Origin: Brenneria populi
GTDB taxonomy: Bacteria > Pseudomonadota > Gammaproteobacteria > Enterobacterales > Enterobacteriaceae
NCBI RefSeq assembly: GCF_036016195.1
Contig: NZ_JAYWTM010000001.1
Location: 124,001 to 188,000 of the forward strand
DNA length: 64,000 bases
Direction: 5' to 3'
Both the position numbers and the translations under genes were made by a program. This document shows, one piece after another, positions 35,293-44,154 of the stretch. How positions within the stretch are numbered: the stretch's first letter is position 1; each line of letters opens with the position of its first letter. The notes under the pieces were generated by a model. It saw nothing but the letters and a program-made list of their open reading frames with translations, had not been told where the DNA came from and did not search any database.

Positions 35293-35432
35293 CCGAGTTT
35301 TTTTGAACCCTGTAATAAATCGCGCTGAACGCACAATCCGGCCGGTTTTTTCTTCGCCGATATCGTGCGTTTTTTCGCGATACATCATGAATACGCTTAA
35401 ATTATAGGCTGTCTTGACCCGCCCGATTGTTG

Positions 35433-35454
35433 AAACGTGATAGCAGTCAAACAT
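35433..35454 (+). promoter_or_regulatory. CRP site upstream of ptsG
   Basis: ACGTGATAGCAGTCAAAC is close to the CRP half-site pattern (TGTGA...TCACA) and to the known site at the main E. coli ptsG promoter. It stands about 35-40 bp before the Mlc-like sequence, as in E. coli. Confidence 0.7.
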
Positions 35455-35470
35455 TGATAGCGCTATTTAT

Positions 35471-35494
35471 TTTACTCTGCGTAAAAATTAAAAG
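35471..35494 (+). promoter_or_regulatory. Mlc-like operator / ptsG P1 promoter region
   Basis: TTTACTCTGCGTAAAAATTA resembles the Mlc operator and -10 part of E. coli ptsG (TTTACTCTGTGTAATAAATA from memory). It suggests release of repression during glucose uptake. Confidence 0.6.
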
Positions 35495-35572
35495 GGGGCT
35501 AAAGCACCCCTTACTTGTAAAGGGTATCCTCCCTACCTTTATGTATTTATAAGCATCAGCAGTAAAAGCACC

Positions 35573-35592
35573 ATTACTCAGGAGCACACTCA
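35573..35592 (+). promoter_or_regulatory. Probable SgrS pairing region over the ptsG ribosome site
   Basis: ATTACTCAGGAGCACACTCA keeps the bases that the small RNA SgrS pairs with in E. coli ptsG (ACTCAGGAGCACAC) and includes the Shine-Dalgarno GGAG. The SgrS gene itself is not in this window. Confidence 0.7.
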
Positions 35593-35595
35593 AAT

Positions 35596-37029
35596 ATGTT
35601 CAAGAATGCATTCGCAAACCTGCAAAAAGTAGGTAAGTCGCTAATGCTGCCCGTCTCCGTATTGCCTATCGCAGGTATTCTGCTGGGCGTCGGGTCGGCA
35701 AACTTTAGCTGGTTGCCAGTCGTCGTTTCCCATGTTATGGCTGAGGCCGGCGGGTCTGTTTTCGCCAACATGCCGTTGATTTTTGCCATCGGCGTGGCGT
35801 TGGGCTTCACCAACAACGACGGCGTGTCTGCTCTGGCCGCCGTCGTGGCGTATGGCATCATGGTGAAAACCATGGCCGTGGTCGCGCCGCTGGTTTTGCA
35901 CTTATCTGCGGAAGAGATTCAGGTCCAGCACCTGGCCGATACGGGCGTTTTAGGCGGCATTATCGCGGGTGCCGTCGCGGCGTATATGTTCAATCGCTTC
36001 TACCGCATTAAACTGCCTGAATACCTTGGCTTCTTCGCCGGGAAACGCTTTGTCCCGATCATTTCCGGCCTGGCGGCGATTTTCCTGGGCGTTATCCTGT
36101 CATTCGTCTGGCCGCCGATTGGCCGCGGCATTCAGGCGTTCTCCCAGTGGGGCGCCTATCAGAATCCGGTCGTGGCGTTTGGCCTGTACGGCCTGGTTGA
36201 GCGCTCGCTGGTGCCGTTCGGTCTTCACCATATCTGGAACGTGCCTTTCCAGATGCAGATCGGCGAATTTACCAATGCGGCGGGTCAGGTATTCCACGGC
36301 GATATCCCCCGTTACATGGCGGGCGACCCGACCGCGGGTAAATTGTCCGGCGGTTTCCTGTTCAAAATGTATGGTTTGCCTGCCGCGGCTATCGCCATTT
36401 GGCACTCCGCCAAACCGGAAAACCGCGCCAAAGTCGGCGGTATCATGCTCTCCGCCGCGCTGACGGCATTCCTGACCGGCATCACCGAACCTATCGAATT
36501 CTCATTCCTGTTCGTTGCGCCGATCCTCTATGTGATCCACGCGATTCTGGCCGGCCTGGCGTTCCCGATTTGTATCCTGCTGGGCATGCGCGACGGCACC
36601 AGCTTCTCTCACGGTTTGATTGACTTTATCGTACTGAGCGGCAACGGCAGCAAGCTGTGGCTGTTCCCGATCGTCGGCCTGGGCTATGCGTTCGTTTACT
36701 ATGTTATTTTCCGCGTGTTAATCGCCAAGCTGAATCTGAAAACCCCGGGGCGTGAAGATACGTCGGCCGAGCAGTCGGTCGCCGGCGGTTCCGAGATGGC
36801 CAGCGCGCTGGTTAGCGCATTCGGCGGTAAAGATAACATCACCAATCTGGATGCCTGTATTACCCGTCTGCGCGTCAGCGTCGCCGATGTATCGAAAGTC
36901 GATCAGGCTGGTTTGAAACAGTTGGGTGCTGCGGGCGTGGTTGTCGCCGGTTCTGGTGTTCAGGCTATTTTCGGCACCAAGTCCGACAACCTGAAAACCG
37001 ATATGGATGAATTTATCCGCAATAGCTAA
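35596..37029 (+). CDS. ptsG: Glucose-specific PTS enzyme IICB
   Basis: 477 residues, the E. coli length. The membrane IIC domain (about 1-385, some ten helices) includes the sugar-site motif GITEPIEFSFLFVAP. A linker leads to the IIB domain, with the phosphorylated cysteine in NLDACITRLRVSV. It imports and phosphorylates glucose, taking phosphate from IIA-Glc, and its state governs Mlc and catabolite control. Upstream CRP, Mlc-like and SgrS-pairing sequences are conserved, as is the arrangement after ycfH. A terminator follows at 37069-37096. Confidence 0.99.
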   Translation: MFKNAFANLQKVGKSLMLPVSVLPIAGILLGVGSANFSWLPVVVSHVMAEAGGSVFANMPLIFAIGVALGFTNNDGVSALAAVVAYGIMVKTMAVVAPLVLHLSAEEIQVQHLADTGVLGGIIAGAVAAYMFNRFYRIKLPEYLGFFAGKRFVPIISGLAAIFLGVILSFVWPPIGRGIQAFSQWGAYQNPVVAFGLYGLVERSLVPFGLHHIWNVPFQMQIGEFTNAAGQVFHGDIPRYMAGDPTAGKLSGGFLFKMYGLPAAAIAIWHSAKPENRAKVGGIMLSAALTAFLTGITEPIEFSFLFVAPILYVIHAILAGLAFPICILLGMRDGTSFSHGLIDFIVLSGNGSKLWLFPIVGLGYAFVYYVIFRVLIAKLNLKTPGREDTSAEQSVAGGSEMASALVSAFGGKDNITNLDACITRLRVSVADVSKVDQAGLKQLGAAGVVVAGSGVQAIFGTKSDNLKTDMDEFIRNS

Positions 37030-37068
37030 TTAGCTAGCCGGGGAGATTCAGCAGGGTGAAAACCTGTT

Positions 37069-37101
37069 AATGCCGGGCGCTAAGGCGTCCGGCATTTTTT
37101 T
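37069..37101 (+). terminator. ptsG terminator
   Basis: Arms AATGCCGGGCGC (37069-37080) and GCGTCCGGCATT (37085-37096) with one G-U pair, loop TAAG, then a T run. Confidence 0.92.
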
Positions 37102-37480
37102 ATGGATATGCGTTATCGCTGCCCTGATTTCCCTGTTTTCCTGGGGGCATTCCCTTCCCGTCGCAGCGTGAAGCCCCGCGTTGCGCCCGCAGCGCCGGCG
37201 CTTAAAAAGGGAGCAGGCTAATCTATTAATTTTTTTCATGCCCCGCGGTGACGTTCAGCGCAAAAATCCCCGCTCGCCGCCCCACGGTCCGTCCGTGTAT
37301 CGCCGACATGCAGTGAAAGCCGGGGGCGCGGCCCATTTATGATGCTATATCAATTTCGCCTTTTATATCAATTTATCTTAAGTTAATGATCAAATTGATC
37401 CAAATCAATCTAGACCAGGCCTTCATTTGATTTAAGTGAATTAAAATAACTATAGTTTTTTTAAAAATTTTATTTAAAAA
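37102..37480. other. Upstream region of the GldA-like gene
   Basis: About 380 bases with no gene. The first half is GC-rich and featureless; the second half is AT-rich, includes a perfect FNR box (37395-37408) and probably the promoter of the following gene. Confidence 0.45.
37395..37408. promoter_or_regulatory. FNR box upstream of the GldA-like gene
   Basis: TTGATCCAAATCAA matches the FNR consensus TTGAT-N4-ATCAA perfectly. Its centre is about 80 bp before the start codon, so activation in the absence of oxygen is a reasonable guess if the promoter lies near -40 from it. Confidence 0.75.
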
Positions 37481-38596
37481 ATGGAATTGTTTATGTCTAG
37501 CCATCGCTCAATATCTTCGCCCAAGAAATTCATCATCGCCAAGGATCTTCTGCTGGATCCCAGCGCGTATATTAAAGACTTCGGCCATCAGGCCCTGATC
37601 ATCTGCGACGTTTTTTTTCTGGAGACGGTGAATTCAATCACTAAATCAAATCTGCAAAAAAACGATGTCGGCGGCGTCATAGAGAAGTTCGCGGGCGAAT
37701 GTACGCAAAAGGAAGTCGAGCGCCTGTGTGATATAAGAGCAAAAAACGGCTGCGACGTCATCGTCGGCATCGGCGGTGGGAAAACATTGGATGCGGCGAA
37801 AGCCGTCGCTTACCAACATAAAAAACCTGTCGTCATTGTTCCGACAATCGCTTCCACCGACGCGCCCTGTACCGCGCTGTCCGTGCTGTACAAAGAGAAC
37901 GGCGAATTTGATAAGTATCTGTTCCTGCCGGAAAACCCGGATACCGTATTAGCCGATCCCAACGTTCTGGTGAAAGCGCCGGCGCGCTTTTTCTCCGCCG
38001 GCGTCGGCGATGCGTTAGCGACCTACTTTGAAGCCCGCGCCTGCTACGGCGCCGACGGCCTGAACCTGATTTTAAGAAAACCGTCGATAACCGGTATGGC
38101 CATCGCCAAATTGTGTTTTGAACAACTGAAAGCCAACGTCGAACAGGCGATGATTTCCGTGGAAAATAGGGTCAGCTCGCCGGCTTTTGAAGCCTGCCTG
38201 GAGGCGACTATTTACAACAGCGGCGTGGGGGCGGAGTCCGGCGGCCTGGCGGCGGCGCATGCGGTGAACAACGGTATGTCGGTGATGCCGGAACTGCACA
38301 GAGCGCAGCACGGTGAAAAAGTGGTCTTCGGTCTTTTAACCCAACTGGTGCTGGAAAATGCGCCGCAAGCGGAGCTGGAAGAGGTCATCAAGATTATCAA
38401 GATCGCCAAACTGCCGCTGTGCCTGGAAGACTTTGGCTTGACGGAATGGAAAGAAAAAGATTGGCGTATCGTAGCCGAAGTCGCCTGCGCCGAAGGCGAC
38501 ACGATGAATAACATGGTAAAAAAAGTTACGCCGAACGATGTCTATGACGCCATGAGGATGGCAGACGCGCTGGGTAAATATTATCGCGATAAATAA
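37481..38596 (+). CDS. Glycerol dehydrogenase-like (iron-containing alcohol dehydrogenase family) protein
   Basis: 371 residues (a second ATG four codons on would give 367, the length of E. coli GldA). Conserved parts: GIGGGKTLDAAKAVAY (NAD site), VIVPTIASTDAPCTALSV, and the metal ligands in GVGDALATYFEAR, GLAAAHAVNNG and AQHGEKVVFG. GldA-type enzymes oxidise glycerol to dihydroxyacetone with NAD. Similarity is strong but only about half the residues look identical to GldA, so the substrate may be another polyol. The perfect FNR box upstream suggests anaerobic use. It lies between ptsG and hinT, where E. coli has fhuE. Confidence 0.88.
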   Translation: MELFMSSHRSISSPKKFIIAKDLLLDPSAYIKDFGHQALIICDVFFLETVNSITKSNLQKNDVGGVIEKFAGECTQKEVERLCDIRAKNGCDVIVGIGGGKTLDAAKAVAYQHKKPVVIVPTIASTDAPCTALSVLYKENGEFDKYLFLPENPDTVLADPNVLVKAPARFFSAGVGDALATYFEARACYGADGLNLILRKPSITGMAIAKLCFEQLKANVEQAMISVENRVSSPAFEACLEATIYNSGVGAESGGLAAAHAVNNGMSVMPELHRAQHGEKVVFGLLTQLVLENAPQAELEEVIKIIKIAKLPLCLEDFGLTEWKEKDWRIVAEVACAEGDTMNNMVKKVTPNDVYDAMRMADALGKYYRDK

Positions 38597-38642
38597 ACGG
38601 GCAATGCCGATCGTCTAAGCTCGATGGGCCGGCCGATAGTCT

Positions 38643-38674
38643 AAAAAGGTTCATGAGTTTCATGAACCTTTTTT
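38643..38674. terminator. Terminator after the GldA-like gene
   Basis: Perfect 14-bp arms AAAAAGGTTCATGA (38643-38656) and TCATGAACCTTTTT (38660-38673), loop GTT, 46 bases after the stop. Confidence 0.93.
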
Positions 38675-38695
38675 ATCGGGCTGTCCGTGCCGTCA

Positions 38696-38835
38696 TCCTC
38701 CGGGCCGCCGCCGCGCAGCGTTGAAAAACGCGCCCGGCGTTTTTTATGGCGAGCCATCCCTGGCCGCCACTCTACGGGCCGCCGCCAAAGCGACGTTAAA
38801 AACTTCTCCCGGCATTTTTTTACGGCGTCGCTGGC
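38696..38835. repeat. Terminator-like repeat family, tandem copies 4 and 5
   Basis: Copy 4 has the intact stem AAAAACGC (38724-38731) and GCGTTTTT (38737-38744). Copy 5 is degraded (GACGTTAAAAACTTCTCCCG then GCAT and a T run). They are joined by a linker with GAGCCATCCCTGGC, the same layout as at 16885-17017. Together with the terminator before them they fill the interval before hinT. Confidence 0.75.
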
Positions 38836-38945
38836 GAAATATCCATTTGCTACAGAAATCGGCGAAGAGGGTTGAAAGAAACGGAATATGTCACTCATAC
38901 TGCCTATACAATTTGATCCGCGTCTGTTTTAAAAGGAAATCAATC

Positions 38946-39302
38946 ATGGCTGAAGAGACTATTTTTAGTAAGATTATTCGCCGGGAAATTCCTGCCGATA
39001 TCGTTTACCAGGATGAACTGGTTACCGCCTTTCGCGATATCGCGCCGCGTACGCCTACGCATATTCTGATCGTACCCAATGTACTGATCCCCACGGTTAA
39101 CGATACGGCGGCCGAGCATGAAGCCGCGCTGGGACGGATGATTACGGTAGCGGGAAAAATCGCGCGCCAGGAAGGGATTGCCGACGACGGCTATCGCCTG
39201 ATTATCAACTGCAACCGGCACGGCGGACAAGAGGTATACCATATTCACATGCACCTGCTCGGCGGCCAGGTATTAGGGCCGTTGCTTTCGGATCGCGTCT
39301 AA
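38946..39302 (+). CDS. hinT: Purine nucleoside phosphoramidase HinT
   Basis: 118 residues from the ATG at 38946 (MAEETIFSKIIRREIPADIV) behind AAAAGGAAAT; upstream in-frame codons run through the repeat and are not coding. HIT motif HIHMHLLGG near the C-terminus. HinT hydrolyses adenosine phosphoramidates and lysyl-AMP. It is the first gene of a run that continues with lpoB, thiK, nagZ and ycfP; ycfL, which sits between hinT and lpoB in E. coli, is missing. Confidence 0.97.
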   Translation: MAEETIFSKIIRREIPADIVYQDELVTAFRDIAPRTPTHILIVPNVLIPTVNDTAAEHEAALGRMITVAGKIARQEGIADDGYRLIINCNRHGGQEVYHIHMHLLGGQVLGPLLSDRV

Positions 39303-39387
39303 CTCGGCAAGCCAATATCCGTCATCCTGTTGAATAGGGCGCGGCGGTGCCTGGCTGCCGCGCCCAGCAAGGGTTGAGAGAGGAAAT

Positions 39388-39966
39388 ATGAAAAAGTATC
39401 TAGGGGTAATATTGGCCGCGCTGGTGCTGACGGGGTGTCCTAGCCGGCCTCCCGAGCCCACGGAGCCGCCGGCGACGATTGAGCCGGTCGAACCGCCGCC
39501 GTCCGTGCCTCAGCCGCCGCCGAGCGAACCGGTTCCGGCGCCGCCTAAAATTCAGACGCTAAATTGGGGGGCCAGTATCGATCCGCTGGTCGCGCAGATG
39601 CTGAAGGCCGACGGTGTGACGCAGGGCAGTATCCTGCTGCTGGATAGCGTAAAAAATAACACCAATGGCGCGTTGCAGACGGCGAAAGCCACCAATGCGC
39701 TGTACAATGCGCTGTCATCCGGCCACACCTTTACGCTGGTGCCGCGCGAGCAGGTGGCTACGGCGAAACAGACGCTGGGCCTGTCGGTTGACGATAGTCT
39801 GGGGTCGCGCAGTAAGGCGATTGGGCTGGCTCGCTATGTCGGCGCGCAGTATGTGCTGTATAGCGATGTCAGTGGCGATGTGAAATCTCCCGAGCTGGAT
39901 ATGCAACTGATGCTGGTGCAGACCGGGGAAATTGTTTGGTCGGGCAGCGGTGCGGTACAACAGTAA
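39388..39966 (+). CDS. lpoB: Penicillin-binding protein activator LpoB
   Basis: 192 residues. A lipoprotein signal ends in the lipobox LVLTGC, so the protein is anchored in the outer membrane. A proline-rich linker (about 20-55) spans the periplasm, followed by the globular domain that docks on PBP1B and stimulates its synthesis of peptidoglycan. Downstream thiK begins inside its last codons (17-base overlap). Confidence 0.96.
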   Translation: MKKYLGVILAALVLTGCPSRPPEPTEPPATIEPVEPPPSVPQPPPSEPVPAPPKIQTLNWGASIDPLVAQMLKADGVTQGSILLLDSVKNNTNGALQTAKATNALYNALSSGHTFTLVPREQVATAKQTLGLSVDDSLGSRSKAIGLARYVGAQYVLYSDVSGDVKSPELDMQLMLVQTGEIVWSGSGAVQQ

Positions 39967-40810
39967 GCAGCAGATTGCCGATATTATTGGTAAGCATGTC
40001 CCGGCGGCGCAGTCCGCCGGTTTTCATTTTGAACCCGTCAGCGGGCTAAGCAGCGAAAGCTGGCGGGTGCGCGCGCCGGGATTCGACGGGCTGGCCAGGC
40101 CGCAGTCGGCGTCCGCACGCCTGTCGGGCGCCGATCGCCAACGAGAATTTCGCCTGCTGCGGCAGATGGCGGCGGTCGGCTTGGCGCCGCGCCCGCTGCT
40201 GTGGGAAGACGGTTGGTTAATCGTCGAGTGGGCGGCGGGGCGTGTCGCCACCGGGACGGAGTTCGCCGCGCTGCTGAATAACGGCGAACTGGCCCGCTGT
40301 CTCGCCCGTATTCACCAACGGCCGCGCAGCGGTTATCCGCTGGCGCTCAAGCCGCTGTTCGCCCTCTATTGGCAAAGGATGGACCCCCGCCGCCGCTCGC
40401 CGGCGCTGCTGCGGCTTCACCACCATTTCCAGCGGGAGGCGCAGCCCAAACCCTTGGCCGTTGCGCCGCTGCACCTGGACGTGCACGCGGAGAATCTGCT
40501 GCTGACTGGCGAAAAAATCATGCTGATCGATTGGGAATATGCGGCGGATGGCGATATCGCGTTGGAGATGGCGTTTATTGCGCGCGCCAATCAACTGGAT
40601 GCCGAGACGCAGCGGCGTTTTTTACAAAGCTATCAACGGCTGCGTCCGGGGTTTTCCTGCGCCGGCCTGCGACGGCAGAGCGAACGCTGGCTGCCGTGGG
40701 TCGATTATCTGGTATTGATGTGGTACGAAATTCGCTGGCGGCAAACCCGACAGGATAAATTCTTGCGCGCGCTGGCGCCGTTGCGCCGCCGGTTGGGGAT
40801 AAATGGATAG
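39950..40810 (+). CDS. thiK: Thiamine kinase ThiK
   Basis: About 286 residues from a GTG at 39950, whose exact choice is uncertain since no good ribosome site is seen; coupling to lpoB translation is likely. The choline-kinase/APH fold motifs are LHLDVHAENLL (catalytic Asp) and LIDWEYAADGDIALEMAF (metal-binding Asp). It salvages thiamine to thiamine monophosphate. The N-terminal third is more diverged than in E. coli. Same gene order as E. coli: lpoB-thiK-nagZ. Confidence 0.92.
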   Translation: MRYNSKQQIADIIGKHVPAAQSAGFHFEPVSGLSSESWRVRAPGFDGLARPQSASARLSGADRQREFRLLRQMAAVGLAPRPLLWEDGWLIVEWAAGRVATGTEFAALLNNGELARCLARIHQRPRSGYPLALKPLFALYWQRMDPRRRSPALLRLHHHFQREAQPKPLAVAPLHLDVHAENLLLTGEKIMLIDWEYAADGDIALEMAFIARANQLDAETQRRFLQSYQRLRPGFSCAGLRRQSERWLPWVDYLVLMWYEIRWRQTRQDKFLRALAPLRRRLGING

Positions 40811-40857
40811 GCGCGTTCGTGCCGGTATCAATGACATGAAAAATAGATGAGGTTTTC

Positions 40858-41886
40858 GTGGGCCCAGTGATGTTAGATGTCGCCAGCTATGAGCTGGACG
40901 CTGAAGATAGAGAAGTATTAGCTCATCCGCTGGTCGGCGGTTTGATTCTGTTTACCCGCAATTTTCATGATGCGTCGCAGTTACGCGAACTGGTGCGCCA
41001 GATTCGCGCGGCATCGCGCGAGCGTTTGGTGGTGGCGGTCGATCAGGAAGGCGGCCGGGTTCAGCGTTTCCGGGACGGCTTTACCCGGCTGCCGGCCGCG
41101 CAGGCGTTCGCCGCATTGAACGCCGAAAGCGAGGCCAGCCGGCTGGCGCAGGAGGCCGGCTGGCTGATGGCGGCGGAAATGATCGCCATGGATATTGATA
41201 TCAGCTTTGCGCCGGTGCTGGATATCGGTCACGAAAGCGCCGCCATCGGCGAGCGCTCGTTTCACGCGCAGCCGGAAAAAGCGCTGGCGGTGGCGAAAAG
41301 TTTTATCAGCGGCATGCATGACGCGGGAATGAAAGCGACGGGTAAACACTTTCCGGGCCATGGCGCGGTCAGCGCCGATTCGCATAAAGAGACGCCGGTT
41401 GACCCCCGTTCGCTGGATGAAATTCGCTCGCATGATATGCTGATCTTTAAGACGCTTATTCAGCAGCGACAGTTGGATGCGGTCATGCCGGCGCACGTCA
41501 TCTATAGCGCCGCGGATCCGCGTCCCGCCAGCGGGTCGCCGTTCTGGTTAAAACAGATATTGCGTCAGGAGCTGGGGTTTGACGGGATCGTTTTTTCCGA
41601 TGATCTGTCGATGGAGGGCGCGGCGGTGATGGGGAGTTACCCTGAGCGGGCTCAGGCTTCGCTGGACGCCGGATGCGACATGATTCTGGCCTGCAACAAC
41701 CGGGAAGGCGCGGTCAGCGTCCTGGATAAACTGCCTCCGGTCAACGCGGACCAACTGGCCGGCCTATATCATCGGGGGACGTTCTCCCGCCGGCAGTTGC
41801 TGGATTCGCCGCGCTGGAAACAGGCGAATCAATCGCTTACGGCGCTGAGCGAGCGCTGGCAGGCGCATAAAGAGCAGAGAATATAG
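40858..41886 (+). CDS. nagZ: Beta-N-acetylhexosaminidase NagZ
   Basis: 342 residues from a GTG at 40858 (MGPVMLDVASYELDAEDREV). A GH3 enzyme of the cytosol that removes GlcNAc from anhydromuropeptides during peptidoglycan recycling; its products can induce AmpC in species with AmpR. Motifs: VVAVDQEGGRVQRF, the histidine loop KATGKHFPGHGAVSADSHKE and the nucleophile Asp in VFSDDLSMEGA. Confidence 0.98.
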   Translation: MGPVMLDVASYELDAEDREVLAHPLVGGLILFTRNFHDASQLRELVRQIRAASRERLVVAVDQEGGRVQRFRDGFTRLPAAQAFAALNAESEASRLAQEAGWLMAAEMIAMDIDISFAPVLDIGHESAAIGERSFHAQPEKALAVAKSFISGMHDAGMKATGKHFPGHGAVSADSHKETPVDPRSLDEIRSHDMLIFKTLIQQRQLDAVMPAHVIYSAADPRPASGSPFWLKQILRQELGFDGIVFSDDLSMEGAAVMGSYPERAQASLDAGCDMILACNNREGAVSVLDKLPPVNADQLAGLYHRGTFSRRQLLDSPRWKQANQSLTALSERWQAHKEQRI

Positions 41887-41938
41887 CGGCATCCGCCGTG
41901 CCGCCCGCGGCGCGGCCGAGAGAGTGGCGAGGATTCAG

Positions 41939-42481
41939 ATGATTATCTACTTACATGGTTTTGATTCGACCAGCCCCGGCAACCATGAAAAGGTGCTGCA
42001 GTTGGAGTTTATCGATGCTGACGTTCGGCTGTTGAGCTACAGCACGCGGCATCCGCGTCATGATATGCAACATCTGTTGAAACAGGTCGATAAGCTGATT
42101 CAGCAGGCCGAGGACGCATCTCCGCTGATATGCGGCGTCGGGCTCGGGGGCTTTTGGGCCGAGCGGATCGGTTTTCTGTGCGGCATTCGGCAGGTGATTT
42201 TTAATCCCAACCTTTATCCGCAGGAGAATATGCGCGGTAAGATCGATCGTCCCGAAGAGTATCTGGATATCGCGACGAAATGCGTCGCCGATTTTCGTGA
42301 GAAGAACCGCCATCGCTGTCTGGTGGTGCTCTCCCGCGAGGATGAAATGCTGGACAGCCAGCGCAGCGCGCGGGCGTTGGGCGGCTATTATGAGATCGTG
42401 TGGGATGATGAACAAACGCATAAATTCAACAGCATCTCGACGCATTTACCGCGTATCAAGACGTTTAAAGCGCCTGATTAA
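41939..42481 (+). CDS. ycfP: YcfP family esterase-like protein
   Basis: 180 residues from the ATG at 41939 (MIIYLHGFDSTSPGNHEK), with GAGGATT before it. An alpha/beta-hydrolase-like fold (UPF0227) with the YLHGFDS oxyanion region and CGVGLGGFWAERIG in place of the usual GxSxG nucleophile elbow, so catalytic activity is doubtful. The role is unknown. Same place after nagZ and before ndh as in E. coli. Confidence 0.95.
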   Translation: MIIYLHGFDSTSPGNHEKVLQLEFIDADVRLLSYSTRHPRHDMQHLLKQVDKLIQQAEDASPLICGVGLGGFWAERIGFLCGIRQVIFNPNLYPQENMRGKIDRPEEYLDIATKCVADFREKNRHRCLVVLSREDEMLDSQRSARALGGYYEIVWDDEQTHKFNSISTHLPRIKTFKAPD

Positions 42482-42775
42482 ATGGGGCCAACCCGCTATT
42501 TTCCGGCCGTCGCCGTGCGCGAGCGCTATGGGTGACAATGTCACTTTTATTGCCCGTCAAATCTGATTAATTCCCTGAAATAAAAGACAAATTTCAGAGG
42601 CATTATGCCTGCGCATGAAAATAAATTGATATATATCAATTTTGGTATGACCAAATGACCTGGCATGCTATTCTTGCCGCAGATATTGAGTCTAACTTAC
42701 GCGAACCCTATGTAATATAAGGATATTATTGTTAACCCTTTATTAACTAGCGGTTCACATTTTTAGGGGGTCATT
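42482..42775. other. Upstream region of ndh
   Basis: About 290 bases without a gene, AT-rich, holding the FNR box listed separately and the ndh promoter region. Confidence 0.5.
42626..42639. promoter_or_regulatory. FNR box upstream of ndh
   Basis: TTGATATATATCAA is a perfect FNR site. In E. coli FNR represses ndh without oxygen from sites in this region. Confidence 0.88.
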
Positions 42776-44080
42776 TTGACATCACCAAGCAAAAAAATCG
42801 TTATTGTCGGTGGGGGAGCCGGTGGACTCGAGCTGGCGACCAGTTTGGGTCACAAACTGGGCCGTAAGAAGAAAGCGGAGATCACGCTGGTCGATCGTAA
42901 CCCCAGCCATTTGTGGAAACCGCTGCTGCATGAAGTGGCGACCGGATCGCTGGACGACGATATGGATGCGTTGAGCTATCTGGCCCACGCCCGCAACCAT
43001 GGCTTTTTGTTCCAGTTGGGTATGCTGACGGATATCAACCGTGAGGAGCAGACTATTCAACTGGCTGAAGTGCGTGATGAGCAGGGGGAGCTACTGGTCG
43101 CGGCCCGCAAGATCGCTTATGACATTCTGGTTGTCGCGCTGGGCAGCACATCCAACGATTTCGGCACGCCGGGAGTGAAAGATCACTGCATTTTCCTGGA
43201 TAACCCGCAACAGGCGCGGCGCTTCCATAATGAAATGCTGAACCTGTTTCTGAAATTCTCGGCCAATACGGAAGGAAAAGATCGGGTAAATATCGCTATC
43301 GTCGGCGGCGGCGCCACCGGGGTCGAACTCTCCGCGGAGCTGTATAACGCGGTGAAACAGCTGCACAGCTACGGTTTTGACGCGCTGGACAACGACACGC
43401 TGAACGTGACGCTGGTCGAGGCCGGCGAGCGTATCTTACCCGCGCTGCCCGAACGCATCTCCGCCGCGGCGCATCAGGAATTGACCAATATCGGCGTGCG
43501 GGTCCTGACCAAGACCATGGTAACCAGCGCCGAGGCCGGCGGGCTGAATACCAAAGACGGCGAGTTTATCGAGGCCGACCTGATGGTATGGGCCGCCGGG
43601 ATTAAGGCGCCGGACGCGATGAAGGATATCGCCGGTCTGGAAACCAATCGCATCAACCAACTGGTGGTCGAGCCGACCCTGCAGACGACGCGCGACGCCA
43701 ATATTTTCGCTATCGGCGATTGCGCCTCTTGTCCGCAGGCGGGCGGCGGCTTTGTTCCTCCGCGCGCGCAGGCCGCGCACCAGATGGCGTCGCGCTGCTA
43801 CGCCAATATTCTGGCATTGCTGAACGGGCAGTCGCTGAAATCGTACGTCTATAAAGATCACGGCTCCCTGGTGTCGTTATCCAAATTCAGTACGGTCGGC
43901 AGCCTGATGGGCAACCTGATGCGCGGTTCGGTGATGGTCGAAGGGCGTATCGCGCGCTTCGTTTACATCTCGCTGTATCGCATGCACCAGATTGCGCTGC
44001 ACGGTTATATAAAAACCGGCCTGATGATGCTGGTCGGCGGCATTAACCGGGTTATCCGTCCCCGCCTTAAACTGCATTAA
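42776..44080 (+). CDS. ndh: NADH:quinone oxidoreductase II
   Basis: 434 residues, E. coli length, beginning at TTG (42776) behind AGGGGG, as E. coli ndh also does. It is a membrane-surface FAD enzyme that passes electrons from NADH to quinone without pumping protons. FAD motif IVIVGGGAGGLELA, NADH motif IAIVGGGATGVELSAEL, the FAD-end motif FAIGDCASC, and a C-terminal amphipathic membrane-binding region. A terminator follows at 44118-44147. Confidence 0.98.
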   Translation: MTSPSKKIVIVGGGAGGLELATSLGHKLGRKKKAEITLVDRNPSHLWKPLLHEVATGSLDDDMDALSYLAHARNHGFLFQLGMLTDINREEQTIQLAEVRDEQGELLVAARKIAYDILVVALGSTSNDFGTPGVKDHCIFLDNPQQARRFHNEMLNLFLKFSANTEGKDRVNIAIVGGGATGVELSAELYNAVKQLHSYGFDALDNDTLNVTLVEAGERILPALPERISAAAHQELTNIGVRVLTKTMVTSAEAGGLNTKDGEFIEADLMVWAAGIKAPDAMKDIAGLETNRINQLVVEPTLQTTRDANIFAIGDCASCPQAGGGFVPPRAQAAHQMASRCYANILALLNGQSLKSYVYKDHGSLVSLSKFSTVGSLMGNLMRGSVMVEGRIARFVYISLYRMHQIALHGYIKTGLMMLVGGINRVIRPRLKLH

Positions 44081-44117
44081 TACCGAGCGCCGGGACGCCG
44101 GCCGCTTTGCGGAAGAG

Positions 44118-44154
44118 AGCGCCCTAAAGGTCAATCTTTAGGGCGCTTTCTCTT
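44118..44154 (+). terminator. ndh terminator
   Basis: Perfect arms AGCGCCCTAAAG (44118-44129) and CTTTAGGGCGCT (44136-44147), followed by a TTTCTCTT tract, 37 bases after the stop. Confidence 0.9.
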
